Assembly: GCA_964370605.1 (NCBI GenBank) | Contig: CAYJJX010000031.1 | Span: 1 to 17,872, forward strand | Length of the DNA stretch: 17,872 nt | Origin: CAYJBH01 sp964370605 | Lineage (GTDB): Bacteria > Bacillota > Clostridia > Oscillospirales > Ruminococcaceae | Direction of reading: 5' to 3' | In this document: positions 1 to 6,973 of the stretch, in pieces | Layout of the letters: every line of letters begins with the position of its first letter | How positions within the stretch are numbered: the stretch's first letter is position 1 | The notes under the pieces: generated by a model | Told to the model about the DNA's origin: nothing | What the model saw: the letters and a program-made list of their open reading frames with translations, nothing else | The model's database searches: none | Made by a program: the position numbers and the translations under genes

Positions 1-625
1 AGTGCAGTGCAAGGGCAACAAAAGATAACACCCTTGTAATATGGTCAAGCCTTTTCAGATGGCATTTTTCGTGCGCGATAATAAAATCATATTCATTTTG
101 GGGAAGTGACGACGGAAGATAAATTTTAGGTTTAATCAAACCCATAACAAACGGTGAATTTATCCCGTCGGCAAGGAATACATTTTCACGCAAATGCTTT
201 GCTCCGATTAGCTTGCGTTTAAGCAAAGCATATTGTATTATGCTATATAATAACAGTGCAAATATGCCGATACCCCAGACAATTCTACCGATAAATATCC
301 AAATCTGAATGGGATTAACACTTGCGGTAGGTGTTGCCGGCGGCAAAATCTCGTTGACCGAATTATCTATAATTTCAAAACCCGTGCTTATTTCCGGCTG
401 TGCTTCATAGACAATATCTTGCGGTATAACCTCGGCGGTTGGTAGCAGTCCCACAGCGCTCTCAAACGAAAAAGGGCAAAGTAACCTAAAAAGCACCACC
501 GCCCAAATAGCATATGAAAATATTTTAGGCGCTTTTTTCAGTAGCATCCTTATGACCAAAACGGCAATAACTACGATACAGGCAGTAAAGCTCATGTTAA
601 GCAGGCTTAAAAAAACACTATCCAC
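1..625 (-). CDS. BlaR1/MecR1-type M56 membrane metalloprotease sensor (partial, N-terminal 208 residues)
   Basis: This reading frame starts at GTG 625-623 and runs off the left edge of the window, so only the N-terminal part is present. The start is set by an AGGAGG six bases upstream, inside the last codons of the BlaI-type gene. The GTG begins two bases past that gene's stop, a typical translationally coupled pair. Hydrophobic segments lie near residues 12-29, 36-51 and 108-132. A poorly conserved, proline- and acid-rich stretch lies between the second and third. The zinc-protease motif HEKCH is at about residues 185-189, followed by RLDH as in M56 peptidases. In the family, the membrane protease is activated by an outside signal and inactivates the partner repressor. 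The C-terminal sensor domain, which would show whether it binds beta-lactams, is outside the window, so the inducer is unknown. The ATG eleven codons in is a weaker alternative start. Confidence 0.88.
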   Translation of the reverse strand, partial: MDSVFLSLLNMSFTACIVVIAVLVIRMLLKKAPKIFSYAIWAVVLFRLLCPFSFESAVGLLPTAEVIPQDIVYEAQPEISTGFEIIDNSVNEILPPATPTASVNPIQIWIFIGRIVWGIGIFALLLYSIIQYALLKRKLIGAKHLRENVFLADGINSPFVMGLIKPKIYLPSSLPQNEYDFIIAHEKCHLKRLDHITRVLSFVALALH

Positions 626-626
626 A

Positions 627-989
627 CTAAACCTCCTTGTGCTCGTCGATGATCTTCATAATCTCACTTATTTCAGTGTCCGACAGCTTTTTTCGCGTGG
701 TAAAAGACGCCAAAAAACTCGGCAATGAACCGCTGAATGTATCCTCAACAAACCGCTCGCTCTGCATTGCTGTGTATTCAGCCTTTGAGACAAGCGATGT
801 TACCTGTGCTTTTTCATTTCGGAAAATACCTTTTGTACAAAGTTTTCGAAGTATAGTATATGTGGTCGAGCGATTCCAACTGAGTTCTTGTTCGGCAAGT
901 ACCGTGAGTTCTCTTGATGAAAGCGGCTCGTTTTGCCAAATTATATCTGCAAACTGCATCTCGATTTCACCGAGTTTGTATTCTATCAT
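627..989 (-). CDS. BlaI/MecI/CopY-family winged-helix repressor
   Basis: The 120-residue protein is the usual length for BlaI/MecI repressors. The N-terminal winged helix is recognisable: a first helix around residues 8-20 (GEIEMQFADIIWQ), then a recognition helix with WNRSTTYTILRKLCTKGI at about 38-55, as in BlaI proteins. The C-terminal part (about 75-120) is the dimerisation helix region. It contains LASFTT around residues 93-98, near where the staphylococcal proteins are cut between Asn and Phe. Here the residue before Phe96 is Ser, so cleavage there is only inference. The ATG is preceded by GGAGG at seven bases. It is first in a two-gene operon with the BlaR1-type protease and is very likely autoregulated through the two dyads in its promoter. 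No beta-lactamase or penicillin-binding protein gene is adjacent in this window. Confidence 0.93.
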   Translation of the reverse strand: MIEYKLGEIEMQFADIIWQNEPLSSRELTVLAEQELSWNRSTTYTILRKLCTKGIFRNEKAQVTSLVSKAEYTAMQSERFVEDTFSGSLPSFLASFTTRKKLSDTEISEIMKIIDEHKEV

Positions 990-1005
990 TATAAAACCTC
1001 CGTTT

Positions 1006-1022
1006 GTTTACTCTCAATAAAC
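1006..1022. promoter_or_regulatory. Candidate BlaI operator 2 (start-site region)
   Basis: Reads GTTTATTGAGAGTAAAC on the minus strand, with the same GTTTA-N7-TAAAC arms as the dyad at 1033-1049. It lies just downstream of the predicted start site and ahead of the GGAGG ribosome site. The dyad centres are 27 bp apart. Two equal dyads at one promoter is the usual layout for BlaI/MecI control. Confidence 0.65.
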
Positions 1023-1031
1023 CGCAAGTTT

Positions 1032-1060
1032 AGTTTATCATGAATAAACAGATTTGTCAA
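1032..1060 (-). promoter_or_regulatory. Promoter of the blaI-blaR1-type operon
   Basis: On the minus strand there is a perfect -35 TTGACA (1055-1060), a 17-base spacer and a -10 TAAACT (1032-1037). The start site would be near 1025, about 35 bases ahead of the BlaI-type ATG. The -10 and spacer are covered by a 17-bp dyad, which is where a BlaI-type repressor would be expected to act. Confidence 0.8.
1033..1049. promoter_or_regulatory. Candidate BlaI operator 1 (over the -10 and spacer)
   Basis: Reads GTTTATTCATGATAAAC on the minus strand: GTTTA, seven bases, TAAAC. It overlaps the -10 hexamer and spacer. A second copy with the same arms and the same seven-base gap lies 27 bp downstream. Classical staphylococcal bla/mec operators are TACA/TGTA dyads, so this would be a variant site for this repressor. 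Confidence 0.65.
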
Positions 1061-1083
1061 GCGGTAAATATGATACCTCTGAG

Positions 1084-1113
1084 TTGACAGAATAAAAGCT
1101 ATTGCAGTATACA
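1084..1113 (+). promoter_or_regulatory. Orphan plus-strand promoter-like element
   Basis: TTGACA (1084-1089), an 18-base spacer and TATACA (1108-1113) lie on the plus strand, back to back with the BlaI promoter (the two -35 boxes are 23 bases apart). No open reading frame with a ribosome site follows before the convergent permease gene ends at 1268. It could be a chance match, the remains of a lost divergent gene, or the promoter of a short RNA of about 130 bases. Confidence 0.35.
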
Positions 1114-1149
1114 ATGAACATATTCAGATAGAGATCCGTGTGCATAAAT

Positions 1150-1186
1150 TATATAGAAAAGACGGATAGCATGATGCTATCCGTCT
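1150..1186 (-). terminator. Rho-independent terminator of the purine permease gene
   Basis: Perfect 12-bp inverted repeat AGACGGATAGCA / TGCTATCCGTCT (1160-1171 and 1175-1186) with a three-base loop. On the minus strand it is followed by TTTTCTATATAA. It lies about 80 bases past the stop of the permease and would end that transcript. On the plus strand the hairpin has no U-run. Confidence 0.85.
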
Positions 1187-1267
1187 GATAAAGGTATCAT
1201 GTAGTGGCGCTAATAAAGTTTCTTATGAAAAGCCCACTATGGTATCCTTTTTGTACCTATTTCAAAT

Positions 1268-2695
1268 TTATACTGTTGCCGCTACAAACTTTACAACAAA
1301 CAGAACTGCGATAACTGTAGTTATAATGTCTTTTTTGGTAAACTTGCCGGTAAACAGTGTGATGAGAATGTAAGCGATTGCACCAATTCCAATGCCGTTT
1401 GATATGGAGTAGGTCATAGGCATACAGAATAGTGCTAAAAATGCAGGTACTGCCGAGCGTGCATCGCTCATGTCAATTTTCGCAAAGTTTTTCATCATCA
1501 AAACGCCGACATAGATGAGCGCAGGTGCGGTTGCGGCAGAGGGTACAAGCGATGCAAATGGAGCAAGGAACAGACAGAGTGCAAAGCAGATTGCTGTTAC
1601 CAAGCTTGAAAGTCCGGTACGACCACCTGCCGAAACGCCGGCAGCGGACTCAACAAATGTAGTACAGGTAGATGTGCCGGTCACAGCGCCTGCAACGGTA
1701 GCAATCGAGTCACTGGTCATACACTTTGTCATATTGATTGGGTCGCCGTTTTCGTCCAGCATGTCAGCCTGAGCGGCGGTGCCGTATAACGTTCCGATCG
1801 TATCAAACATGTCAACAATGCAAAATGTGATAATGAGCATCACGGCTGTAATTGCACCACCGATTATTGGACTATTAAATGCGTTTGTCCAAGAGGTGGG
1901 ATCAAAAACCGCTGCAAGACCAACCGTTGCAAAGTCAGAGAAAGACTGTCCAACCTGACCCATGTCAAAGGAGGGTGTTGTTCCGGTCAACGGATAGTAA
2001 GCGATTGCAATTGCCACAATGGCGATAAGCACCGAGCCTTTCACCTTGAACTTTTCAAGTATTGCGATAAGCACCAATCCGGCAAGTGACAGCAGAGCCG
2101 GTATAACTGTGACAATGCCCTCTTCACTGAGTATTGCCCCGTGGATGTCTACAAACTGAACCAAAACGTATGGGTTGTCCTGTACGATGCCGGCATTCTG
2201 AAAACCGATAAATGCAATAAACAGACCGATACCCGCCGGTATCGCCTTTTTAAGGCAGTCAGGAAGGGCTTTTGCAATCGCCTGTCTTGCCCCGGTCACC
2301 GTCAAAATTAGGAATACTATACCGGACAGCAGGATGATCACAAGACCTGCGCGGTAACCCTCTAGTGGGCTACCACCGGAAATTATCTGCGGAAGAATAA
2401 AGGAAACAAAGAAAAATGAGTTTAGGCCCATGCCACATGCTTGTGCAAAAGGCATTTTTGCATAAAGAGCCATGATTAGGGTTCCAAGAACTGCAACCAG
2501 TGTTGAAGCGACATAAACAGAGTTCCAAATTTGCTGAAAAACCGGATCCGCACCCTCAGCCAAATGACTGAAGCCCACAACTTGATTGGGGTTTGTCACC
2601 ACAATGTAAGCCATGGCAAAAAATGTTGTCAGTCCGGCAATAACCTCGGTTCTGACGTTGGAGCCGCGCTCGGAAATCTTAAAAAACTTGTCCAA
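1268..2695 (-). CDS. AzgA-type NCS2 purine (guanine/hypoxanthine/adenine) permease
   Basis: This 475-residue integral membrane protein opens with MDKFFKISERGSNVRTE and AGLTTFFAMAYIVVTNP, the typical start of the AzgA/PbuG/PbuO branch of the NCS2 family. These are proton-coupled purine base importers. Family blocks include GMGLNSFFF near 88-96, DMFDTIGTLYGTA at about 295-307 and VESAAGVSAGGRTGL at about 348-362. Many hydrophobic segments along the whole length fit the 12-14 spans of the family. The start is TTG 2695-2693, chosen because it gives the conserved N-terminus. An AGGAGG lies ten bases upstream, and the nearby ATG runs into a stop after eight codons. It is a single-gene unit with its own promoter and terminator. 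No purine riboswitch is visible upstream. Which bases it carries cannot be read from sequence. Confidence 0.93.
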   Translation of the reverse strand: MDKFFKISERGSNVRTEVIAGLTTFFAMAYIVVTNPNQVVGFSHLAEGADPVFQQIWNSVYVASTLVAVLGTLIMALYAKMPFAQACGMGLNSFFFVSFILPQIISGGSPLEGYRAGLVIILLSGIVFLILTVTGARQAIAKALPDCLKKAIPAGIGLFIAFIGFQNAGIVQDNPYVLVQFVDIHGAILSEEGIVTVIPALLSLAGLVLIAILEKFKVKGSVLIAIVAIAIAYYPLTGTTPSFDMGQVGQSFSDFATVGLAAVFDPTSWTNAFNSPIIGGAITAVMLIITFCIVDMFDTIGTLYGTAAQADMLDENGDPINMTKCMTSDSIATVAGAVTGTSTCTTFVESAAGVSAGGRTGLSSLVTAICFALCLFLAPFASLVPSAATAPALIYVGVLMMKNFAKIDMSDARSAVPAFLALFCMPMTYSISNGIGIGAIAYILITLFTGKFTKKDIITTVIAVLFVVKFVAATV

Positions 2696-2720
2696 TGCTT
2701 TTCATCCTCCTATTAAAAAA

Positions 2721-2737
2721 AATAACATAATGTTATT
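2721..2737. promoter_or_regulatory. Palindrome in the leader of the permease gene
   Basis: AATAACAT-A-ATGTTATT is a 17-base perfect palindrome around one central base. It falls about 7 to 23 bases downstream of the predicted start site and ahead of the AGGAGG. It could be an operator for an unseen repressor. It is AT-rich, so chance is possible. Confidence 0.4.
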
Positions 2738-2750
2738 AGCGAATAAAATA

Positions 2751-2778
2751 ATTATACATCATTTTTGCAAAAAAACAA
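2751..2778 (-). promoter_or_regulatory. Promoter of the purine permease gene
   Basis: On the minus strand: TTGTTT (2773-2778), a 16-base spacer and a perfect TATAAT (2751-2756). The predicted start is near 2744, about 50 bases before the TTG start codon. Confidence 0.65.
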
Positions 2779-2942
2779 CTGATTTATCATAAAACTGGAA
2801 ATTGTCTGACAAATCCGTGTTGAATTTTTGTTTGAATTGTGAAAAATCACAAATTTGAAGAAGAAATTAACTAATATACCGCCTCATAATCGTAGTTTTT
2901 CCAATAAAAAAACAGTAAGATAACAAAGCGAGGTGTGATTTA

Positions 2943-3182
2943 TTACCACACCGAAATCTTAAAGCCAACTGAATATAATCGAACCTTTACAAGCATCCAC
3001 ATCTCGGATAGTTGCATGGAAAACACATCGTGGAATGCCTTGTAAAACTGCATCCTACTGTTATACCCCACCTCTTTTAAAATCCCCTCGACAGACACTC
3101 AGCAGTCTTTTAAGAGCAGGAGTTCATACTACATTTTAAGCGAGCGCACATATTTATACATAAAAAGCCCTACCATCTCTGA
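2943..3182 (-). pseudogene. Decayed AraC-family regulator (C-terminal DNA-binding part)
   Basis: One minus-strand reading frame ending at TAA 2943-2945 carries the recognisable end of an AraC-type helix-turn-helix domain. YKYVRSLKM is followed by ELLLLKDC, then VSVEGILKEVGYNSRMQFY and KAFHDVFSMQLSEM. These match the family pattern of LSVxEIAxxVGYNSxxYFxRxFKKxxGMSPSEY. Two stop codons interrupt the frame, TAG at 3129-3131 and TGA at 3099-3101. There is no start codon with a ribosome site. The first helix-turn-helix and the whole sensing domain are missing: the homology fades exactly at a terminator hairpin. All surrounding genes use TAG and TGA normally as stops, so recoding is unlikely. It is a relic of a regulator that may once have controlled a neighbouring sugar locus. 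Confidence 0.65.
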
Positions 3183-3205
3183 AAAGGCAGAATGTAGGGC
3201 TTTTT
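3162..3205. terminator. Bidirectional terminator hairpin downstream of the sugar operon
   Basis: 12-bp inverted repeat AAAAAGCCCTAC (3162-3173) and GTAGGGCTTTTT (3194-3205) around a 20-base loop that holds a small CTG/CAG stem. A U-run follows the stem on either strand. On the minus strand it would end the operon whose last gene stops at 3356. Its minus-strand distal arm overlaps the first residues of the AraC relic. Confidence 0.75.
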
Positions 3206-3209
3206 GTCT

Positions 3210-3247
3210 CCCCTTCCACTTTCGCAAGCTGGTTATCAGCGGAGGGG
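3210..3247. repeat. Structured GC-rich element (single copy in the window)
   Basis: CCCCTTCC (3210-3217) and GGAGGGG (3241-3247) pair with one bulge and enclose an inner stem GCTG / CAGC (3228-3231 and 3237-3240) with loop GTTAT. The layout resembles dispersed hairpin repeats of gut clostridia as I remember them, but only one copy is present here. Whether it is a genomic repeat is unproven. Confidence 0.3.
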
Positions 3248-3277
3248 TATGTGATTTTATGATAAATTTCCGACAGC

Positions 3278-3301
3278 AAAAACACTGCCATTCTCGGCAA
3301 T
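3278..3301 (-). terminator. Weak first terminator after the mutarotase-like gene
   Basis: On the minus strand ATTGCC-GAGAAT-GGCAGT forms a six-pair stem (one G-U) followed by GTTTTTG. It lies about 55 bases past the gene's stop, ahead of the stronger hairpin at 3162-3205. The pair may act in tandem. Confidence 0.4.
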
Positions 3302-3355
3302 ATCAATTTAGAAATCATAAAAGGAAACGTAGTAGAATTGATAGGTAAAAGCGCA

Positions 3356-4393
3356 CTATATATCCCCTTTTATAACTCTGAACTTTATCTCAATATCATA
3401 TTTTTCAAGTGGCATAAGTGTTAGAGGAGCATTTTGTTTTTCATGCTCTGTCTTACCTATTGGTAGGCAGGTGCCCGGTTCAAAACCGACGACATACTCG
3501 CCTGTGCGAAGTACTTTCCAAAGGTTAAAAAACGGTAATGCTGATTTTTTGTATTCTATTTCGAGTCCGATTGAAAGCTTCTGATTAAACATTGCCACAC
3601 GGACATAACCCTTCGCATCTTCCTTTATGTCGACAGAGTATGAACGCTCAGGTGCCTTGTCGTCCGGCAGAGTGCATAAGGTAAAATCCTCGTCACTCAG
3701 AACCGGTTCACCACTCAACCTTGTAATATTGTTGGGGGTAATTAATATACGTGAGCTTTCATCAAGCAAAGGGTATCCTAGGTTGATGTGATAAAGCATC
3801 ATAAGGTTATGTTGTTGCATCCCCTCGTTTTTTATACTATCGCGTAGAATAAATTCTCTTTTACCGAGCGTTGCTGATATGCTCCGTGTCAGCGCTATAT
3901 TTTCACCATGCAACGATGCTTCACGCATTGTACCAGTAGCTGACATGACAAATTCACCGTCTTGCCATCCTTGTGAAACAGAGCAAAACTCCGCCGGTGT
4001 ATTACTGACTCTGCCATGCAGGCCATGCTTTCTCTCCCCAATTATCCCGTGCTGTTCTACCGTTGGGACTCCTGCATTTGTCATGCCGCAGGTAGTTACA
4101 AGACCTCCAAAAAAGTTTCGTAACCAGTCGTTCCCCTCTCTCTCATGATAGGTTGCGGCAGTAATTCCGGTTTTGGACATATATGCTAATGACATACCAT
4201 TATAGTCTGCAAAAGCAATATCCATGCCCCGATCGGGCAACACTGTAAATTGCAGACCGCTACCGAGCATAAATTCAATTGCCTCAACCCCTTTTGCTTT
4301 GCCATCCAAAAAGGTATATCGTTTTAATCCACCTATTTGATTGATAGAACCCATGCGTTCAGTTAAAAATCGTTCTTCGTACTTTATGTCCAT
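3356..4393 (-). CDS. DUF4432 aldose-1-epimerase-like (mutarotase fold) protein
   Basis: The 345-residue protein has the blocks of the DUF4432 branch of the galactose-mutarotase superfamily: LPDRGMDI at about 52-59, DWLRNFFGGLVTTCG at 89-103, and HGLHGRVSNTPAE at 123-135. A FEPGT motif near residue 300 is where mutarotases carry a catalytic glutamate. The fold usually interconverts the alpha and beta anomers of a free sugar. A role on the sugar released by the glycoside hydrolase just upstream is a sensible inference. No signal peptide is seen, so it is cytoplasmic. The ATG is preceded by AGGAG at five bases. It is the last gene of the GntR operon, 86 bases after the hydrolase. A weak TTGTAC/TAAGAT promoter-like pair in that gap is not convincing. 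Substrate cannot be assigned. Confidence 0.82.
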   Translation of the reverse strand: MDIKYEERFLTERMGSINQIGGLKRYTFLDGKAKGVEAIEFMLGSGLQFTVLPDRGMDIAFADYNGMSLAYMSKTGITAATYHEREGNDWLRNFFGGLVTTCGMTNAGVPTVEQHGIIGERKHGLHGRVSNTPAEFCSVSQGWQDGEFVMSATGTMREASLHGENIALTRSISATLGKREFILRDSIKNEGMQQHNLMMLYHINLGYPLLDESSRILITPNNITRLSGEPVLSDEDFTLCTLPDDKAPERSYSVDIKEDAKGYVRVAMFNQKLSIGLEIEYKKSALPFFNLWKVLRTGEYVVGFEPGTCLPIGKTEHEKQNAPLTLMPLEKYDIEIKFRVIKGDI

Positions 4394-4479
4394 TTCTGCT
4401 CCTACTTATGTCATTTTCACATGCAAAATATCTTAACTTATGTAAATAGATGTACAAGAATAATATATTTAAATTATTG

Positions 4480-6912
4480 TCAGTTCTTTATTGACATAAC
4501 TTTTACATATTTAGAAAGACCACTTGGAAAATACTTTTTATATATATTGTTTGCGAGAGTGTTGGTCACTGTGATCTTAAGTTTATTTTCGCCTTTTTTC
4601 ACATGCTCGGTAATATCACAAATATAAGGCTCCCATACGAGTGTTTTTATCTTCACCTCGTTTAGCACAACTTCCGCTGTATCAGTGAAGTTTTCTATGC
4701 ACACAAACACACTATCCCACTCGCCACATTGCTCAAAGACTGTCTCATAGATCGCAGAGCCAGTATAAAATGAATGATCAAGCTTGTCAAACGGTGCAAC
4801 TTCACCTGTGTAAACTTCACCGTCTTCAAATGTTATGGTAAAGTTGTCACAGAGTCTTTGTTCGTTAATATAGCGATAGTTCTTCAGTGCAGGGGAATTT
4901 TCGACAAGTTTGATTTCTTCCTCATCAACCAGTATAAATCTACCTGCATATGCATCAAGCGACAGCTCAAATGATTTACTATTTCGTTCAATCGACGAAA
5001 TCTCACACCGTTCAAGGTCTATCTCATATAGCCTACCCGAAGTATCGAGACTGATAGTTTCACATATAGAGTTCCCCGACTCATTGCAAAAAAAGAACAG
5101 TTTAGCATCACCAAGGTCACGGCAGATATACTTAAAACTTGGGTTTTTAGCCCTTATCTGCACGATAGGAGTAATAATATCTATAACAGTTTTGCGAAGG
5201 TTATCTGCACTTATCTCATAGGTTAAATAATTTTGCATACTATAATAGTCGGTATACATGAATGTGGTAGGAAATGATTTAACCTCATTATACATTTCAG
5301 CAAAGCGCTGTGCTTCACGATGGTCGATGCAGGTGAAGTCATCGGTACAAGCTATCATAATTTTGCCGCCACAACGTGCAAAACGCAATATGTTTTCCAT
5401 TTCAAATAAAGTTAGTTTTTTCACACATGCGAGTATCAATAGCTCATAATGTGCATCATTAAAAATCATTAAACTGTCTTTAGATTTAAATCCATCAAGA
5501 ACATCACTGTTAATAATGTCAAAATCCAACTGAGAGTTTAAAAGTGCGCAGTTAAAACGAATATAGAGATCATCAAGATGGGTCGCCTCGGTAATATCGC
5601 TTGGACGGACAAGGCATTTTTGTGTCTCAATAGGATAGTAGACCGCAATTTGTGCATAGTGCCGACCAGCTGTCAATAGTGTGGTGCTTCTCGCAATATA
5701 CTCAGAATACAACTTAAAATATTGCCAATATGGATTTTGATAAAACAATGATGGCGGACATTCTTCCTTACGATCACCCTCTATCGAATAATAAAAAGCA
5801 TGGATTACAATCATGTTCACTCCACGCACAAACTGATAATTTGCCCACCGACGAGCATCACGCAGGGTGAAATGCCATCCTGATGTTGCATAGGTCTCGG
5901 ACATAGTCCTACCCATACTATAGATGTGCTCTGTCGAAGAAGCGTACTTCTCCGACAATTTTTCGGTGAACAGTTCAATTTTATCGACACCGGACATGCT
6001 AAGGCAGGCTATTCCCTTCATCATGTCACCCTGTGTTTTGACGTGATATGGCAAAAACTCTTCCACGTGCAGGTGACCTATTGAAAGAACGTTGTTTTGT
6101 TCGCACCACTCTTTAATGGTAAGTAAAAAATTTTCTCGATACATCTGTCCGGCAACGTCATAATAATCACTCCTTATTCTACAGGAGTTTTCATTAATAT
6201 CATCAAAAATGTGATCAAGGTTTTGCAGTATATCATAATTTTTTTTAGTAAAAAAATAGGCGGCAAATCCTTTTGTCCATTGTACTGTGCCGGCGTCAGG
6301 ACGAGATTCGTACAATTCAAAATTACTGTAAAATCCTGGCTCATCAACAAAAAAGCCCACAACAACATCGCCAAAATATTCTGCAAATCTGCGGAGATAT
6401 TCGCCGTGAGTATGTTTTATAAAGCACAGCGTGGACTCTTTGTTAAAAAGGTCAACATAAGAATAATCTGAGTAGACAGGACACCATGATGTGTTCTCCA
6501 ACACATACATATGCTTATCATTCTCAAATAAAATATCCCTGCCGCACTTGTCTTCGGTAATGTCAAGTCTTCGTAAGTGTTTGCCACAATAATCAGCATT
6601 TTCTGCTACAACTTTACCGCCGGCATAACCGCTCGGCCAGTTGTCTTCATCGTAGATGTAAACTGTCATTCCGAGCTCTTTTGCTCGCTTAAGTGCTACA
6701 CCCACAGAACAAAACCATTCCTCACTGAGATATTCTATGGTAAGACCCCGACGTGCATGGATAATATAGGTTTTAATGCCTTTATCCCACATTTCGTTTA
6801 TTTGAAACAGTATCTCGCTATGTTCCATTTCGCCGTTCCAAAACCAAAACGGCACCGGATAATACTCATATTTTGGTGTTTTAACAAGTTGCAAAAGTTT
6901 TTGTGCGGTCAT
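4480..6912 (-). CDS. GH106-like (alpha-L-rhamnosidase-like) intracellular glycoside hydrolase
   Basis: The 810-residue protein starts with PVPFWFWNGEM (20-30), followed by IHARRGL (51-57), LSEEWF (62-67) and YDEDNWPSGYAGG (87-99). I recognise this pattern from GH106-type TIM-barrel hydrolases. GFFVDEPG (186-193) has a DEP that is a likely catalytic or metal-site acid. GHLHVEE (279-285) and SETYATSGW (338-346) add further barrel-end acids and histidines. The C-terminus, from about 690, is a beta-sandwich with EVVLNEVKIKTLVWEPYICD and GENKLKITVTNTLAN, like the sugar-binding domain of GH2. There is no signal peptide, so it should cleave small glycosides that have been imported. It is shorter than many GH106 enzymes. 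AAGGAG lies eight bases before the ATG. The exact linkage and sugar are not known, and the rhamnosidase label is only by family. Confidence 0.75.
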   Translation of the reverse strand: MTAQKLLQLVKTPKYEYYPVPFWFWNGEMEHSEILFQINEMWDKGIKTYIIHARRGLTIEYLSEEWFCSVGVALKRAKELGMTVYIYDEDNWPSGYAGGKVVAENADYCGKHLRRLDITEDKCGRDILFENDKHMYVLENTSWCPVYSDYSYVDLFNKESTLCFIKHTHGEYLRRFAEYFGDVVVGFFVDEPGFYSNFELYESRPDAGTVQWTKGFAAYFFTKKNYDILQNLDHIFDDINENSCRIRSDYYDVAGQMYRENFLLTIKEWCEQNNVLSIGHLHVEEFLPYHVKTQGDMMKGIACLSMSGVDKIELFTEKLSEKYASSTEHIYSMGRTMSETYATSGWHFTLRDARRWANYQFVRGVNMIVIHAFYYSIEGDRKEECPPSLFYQNPYWQYFKLYSEYIARSTTLLTAGRHYAQIAVYYPIETQKCLVRPSDITEATHLDDLYIRFNCALLNSQLDFDIINSDVLDGFKSKDSLMIFNDAHYELLILACVKKLTLFEMENILRFARCGGKIMIACTDDFTCIDHREAQRFAEMYNEVKSFPTTFMYTDYYSMQNYLTYEISADNLRKTVIDIITPIVQIRAKNPSFKYICRDLGDAKLFFFCNESGNSICETISLDTSGRLYEIDLERCEISSIERNSKSFELSLDAYAGRFILVDEEEIKLVENSPALKNYRYINEQRLCDNFTITFEDGEVYTGEVAPFDKLDHSFYTGSAIYETVFEQCGEWDSVFVCIENFTDTAEVVLNEVKIKTLVWEPYICDITEHVKKGENKLKITVTNTLANNIYKKYFPSGLSKYVKVMSIKN

Positions 6913-6973
6913 TTCTGCGGCTCCTTTTGTCTAACTCAAGAATTTGACATCATCTAATTATACTCTTAGTTCC

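Noticed and set aside
637..1020. Plus-strand open frame antisense to the BlaI-type gene
   Set aside because: No ribosome site and no recognisable protein; it is the complement of a well-supported gene. The same applies to the plus-strand frames inside the other minus-strand genes.
1068..1200. ATGATACC (1069-1076) and GGTATCAT (1193-1200) as a long-range inverted repeat
   Set aside because: Only eight bases, about 115 apart, in AT-rich DNA; likely chance.
2700..2880. Purine riboswitch ahead of the permease
   Set aside because: I looked for the conserved three-way-junction sequences on the minus strand and did not find them; the leader from the predicted start is also too short for the aptamer.
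3099..3131. TAG and TGA in the AraC-like frame as recoded codons
   Set aside because: Neighbouring genes end normally at TAG, TGA and TAA, and the frame has no start, so decay is simpler.
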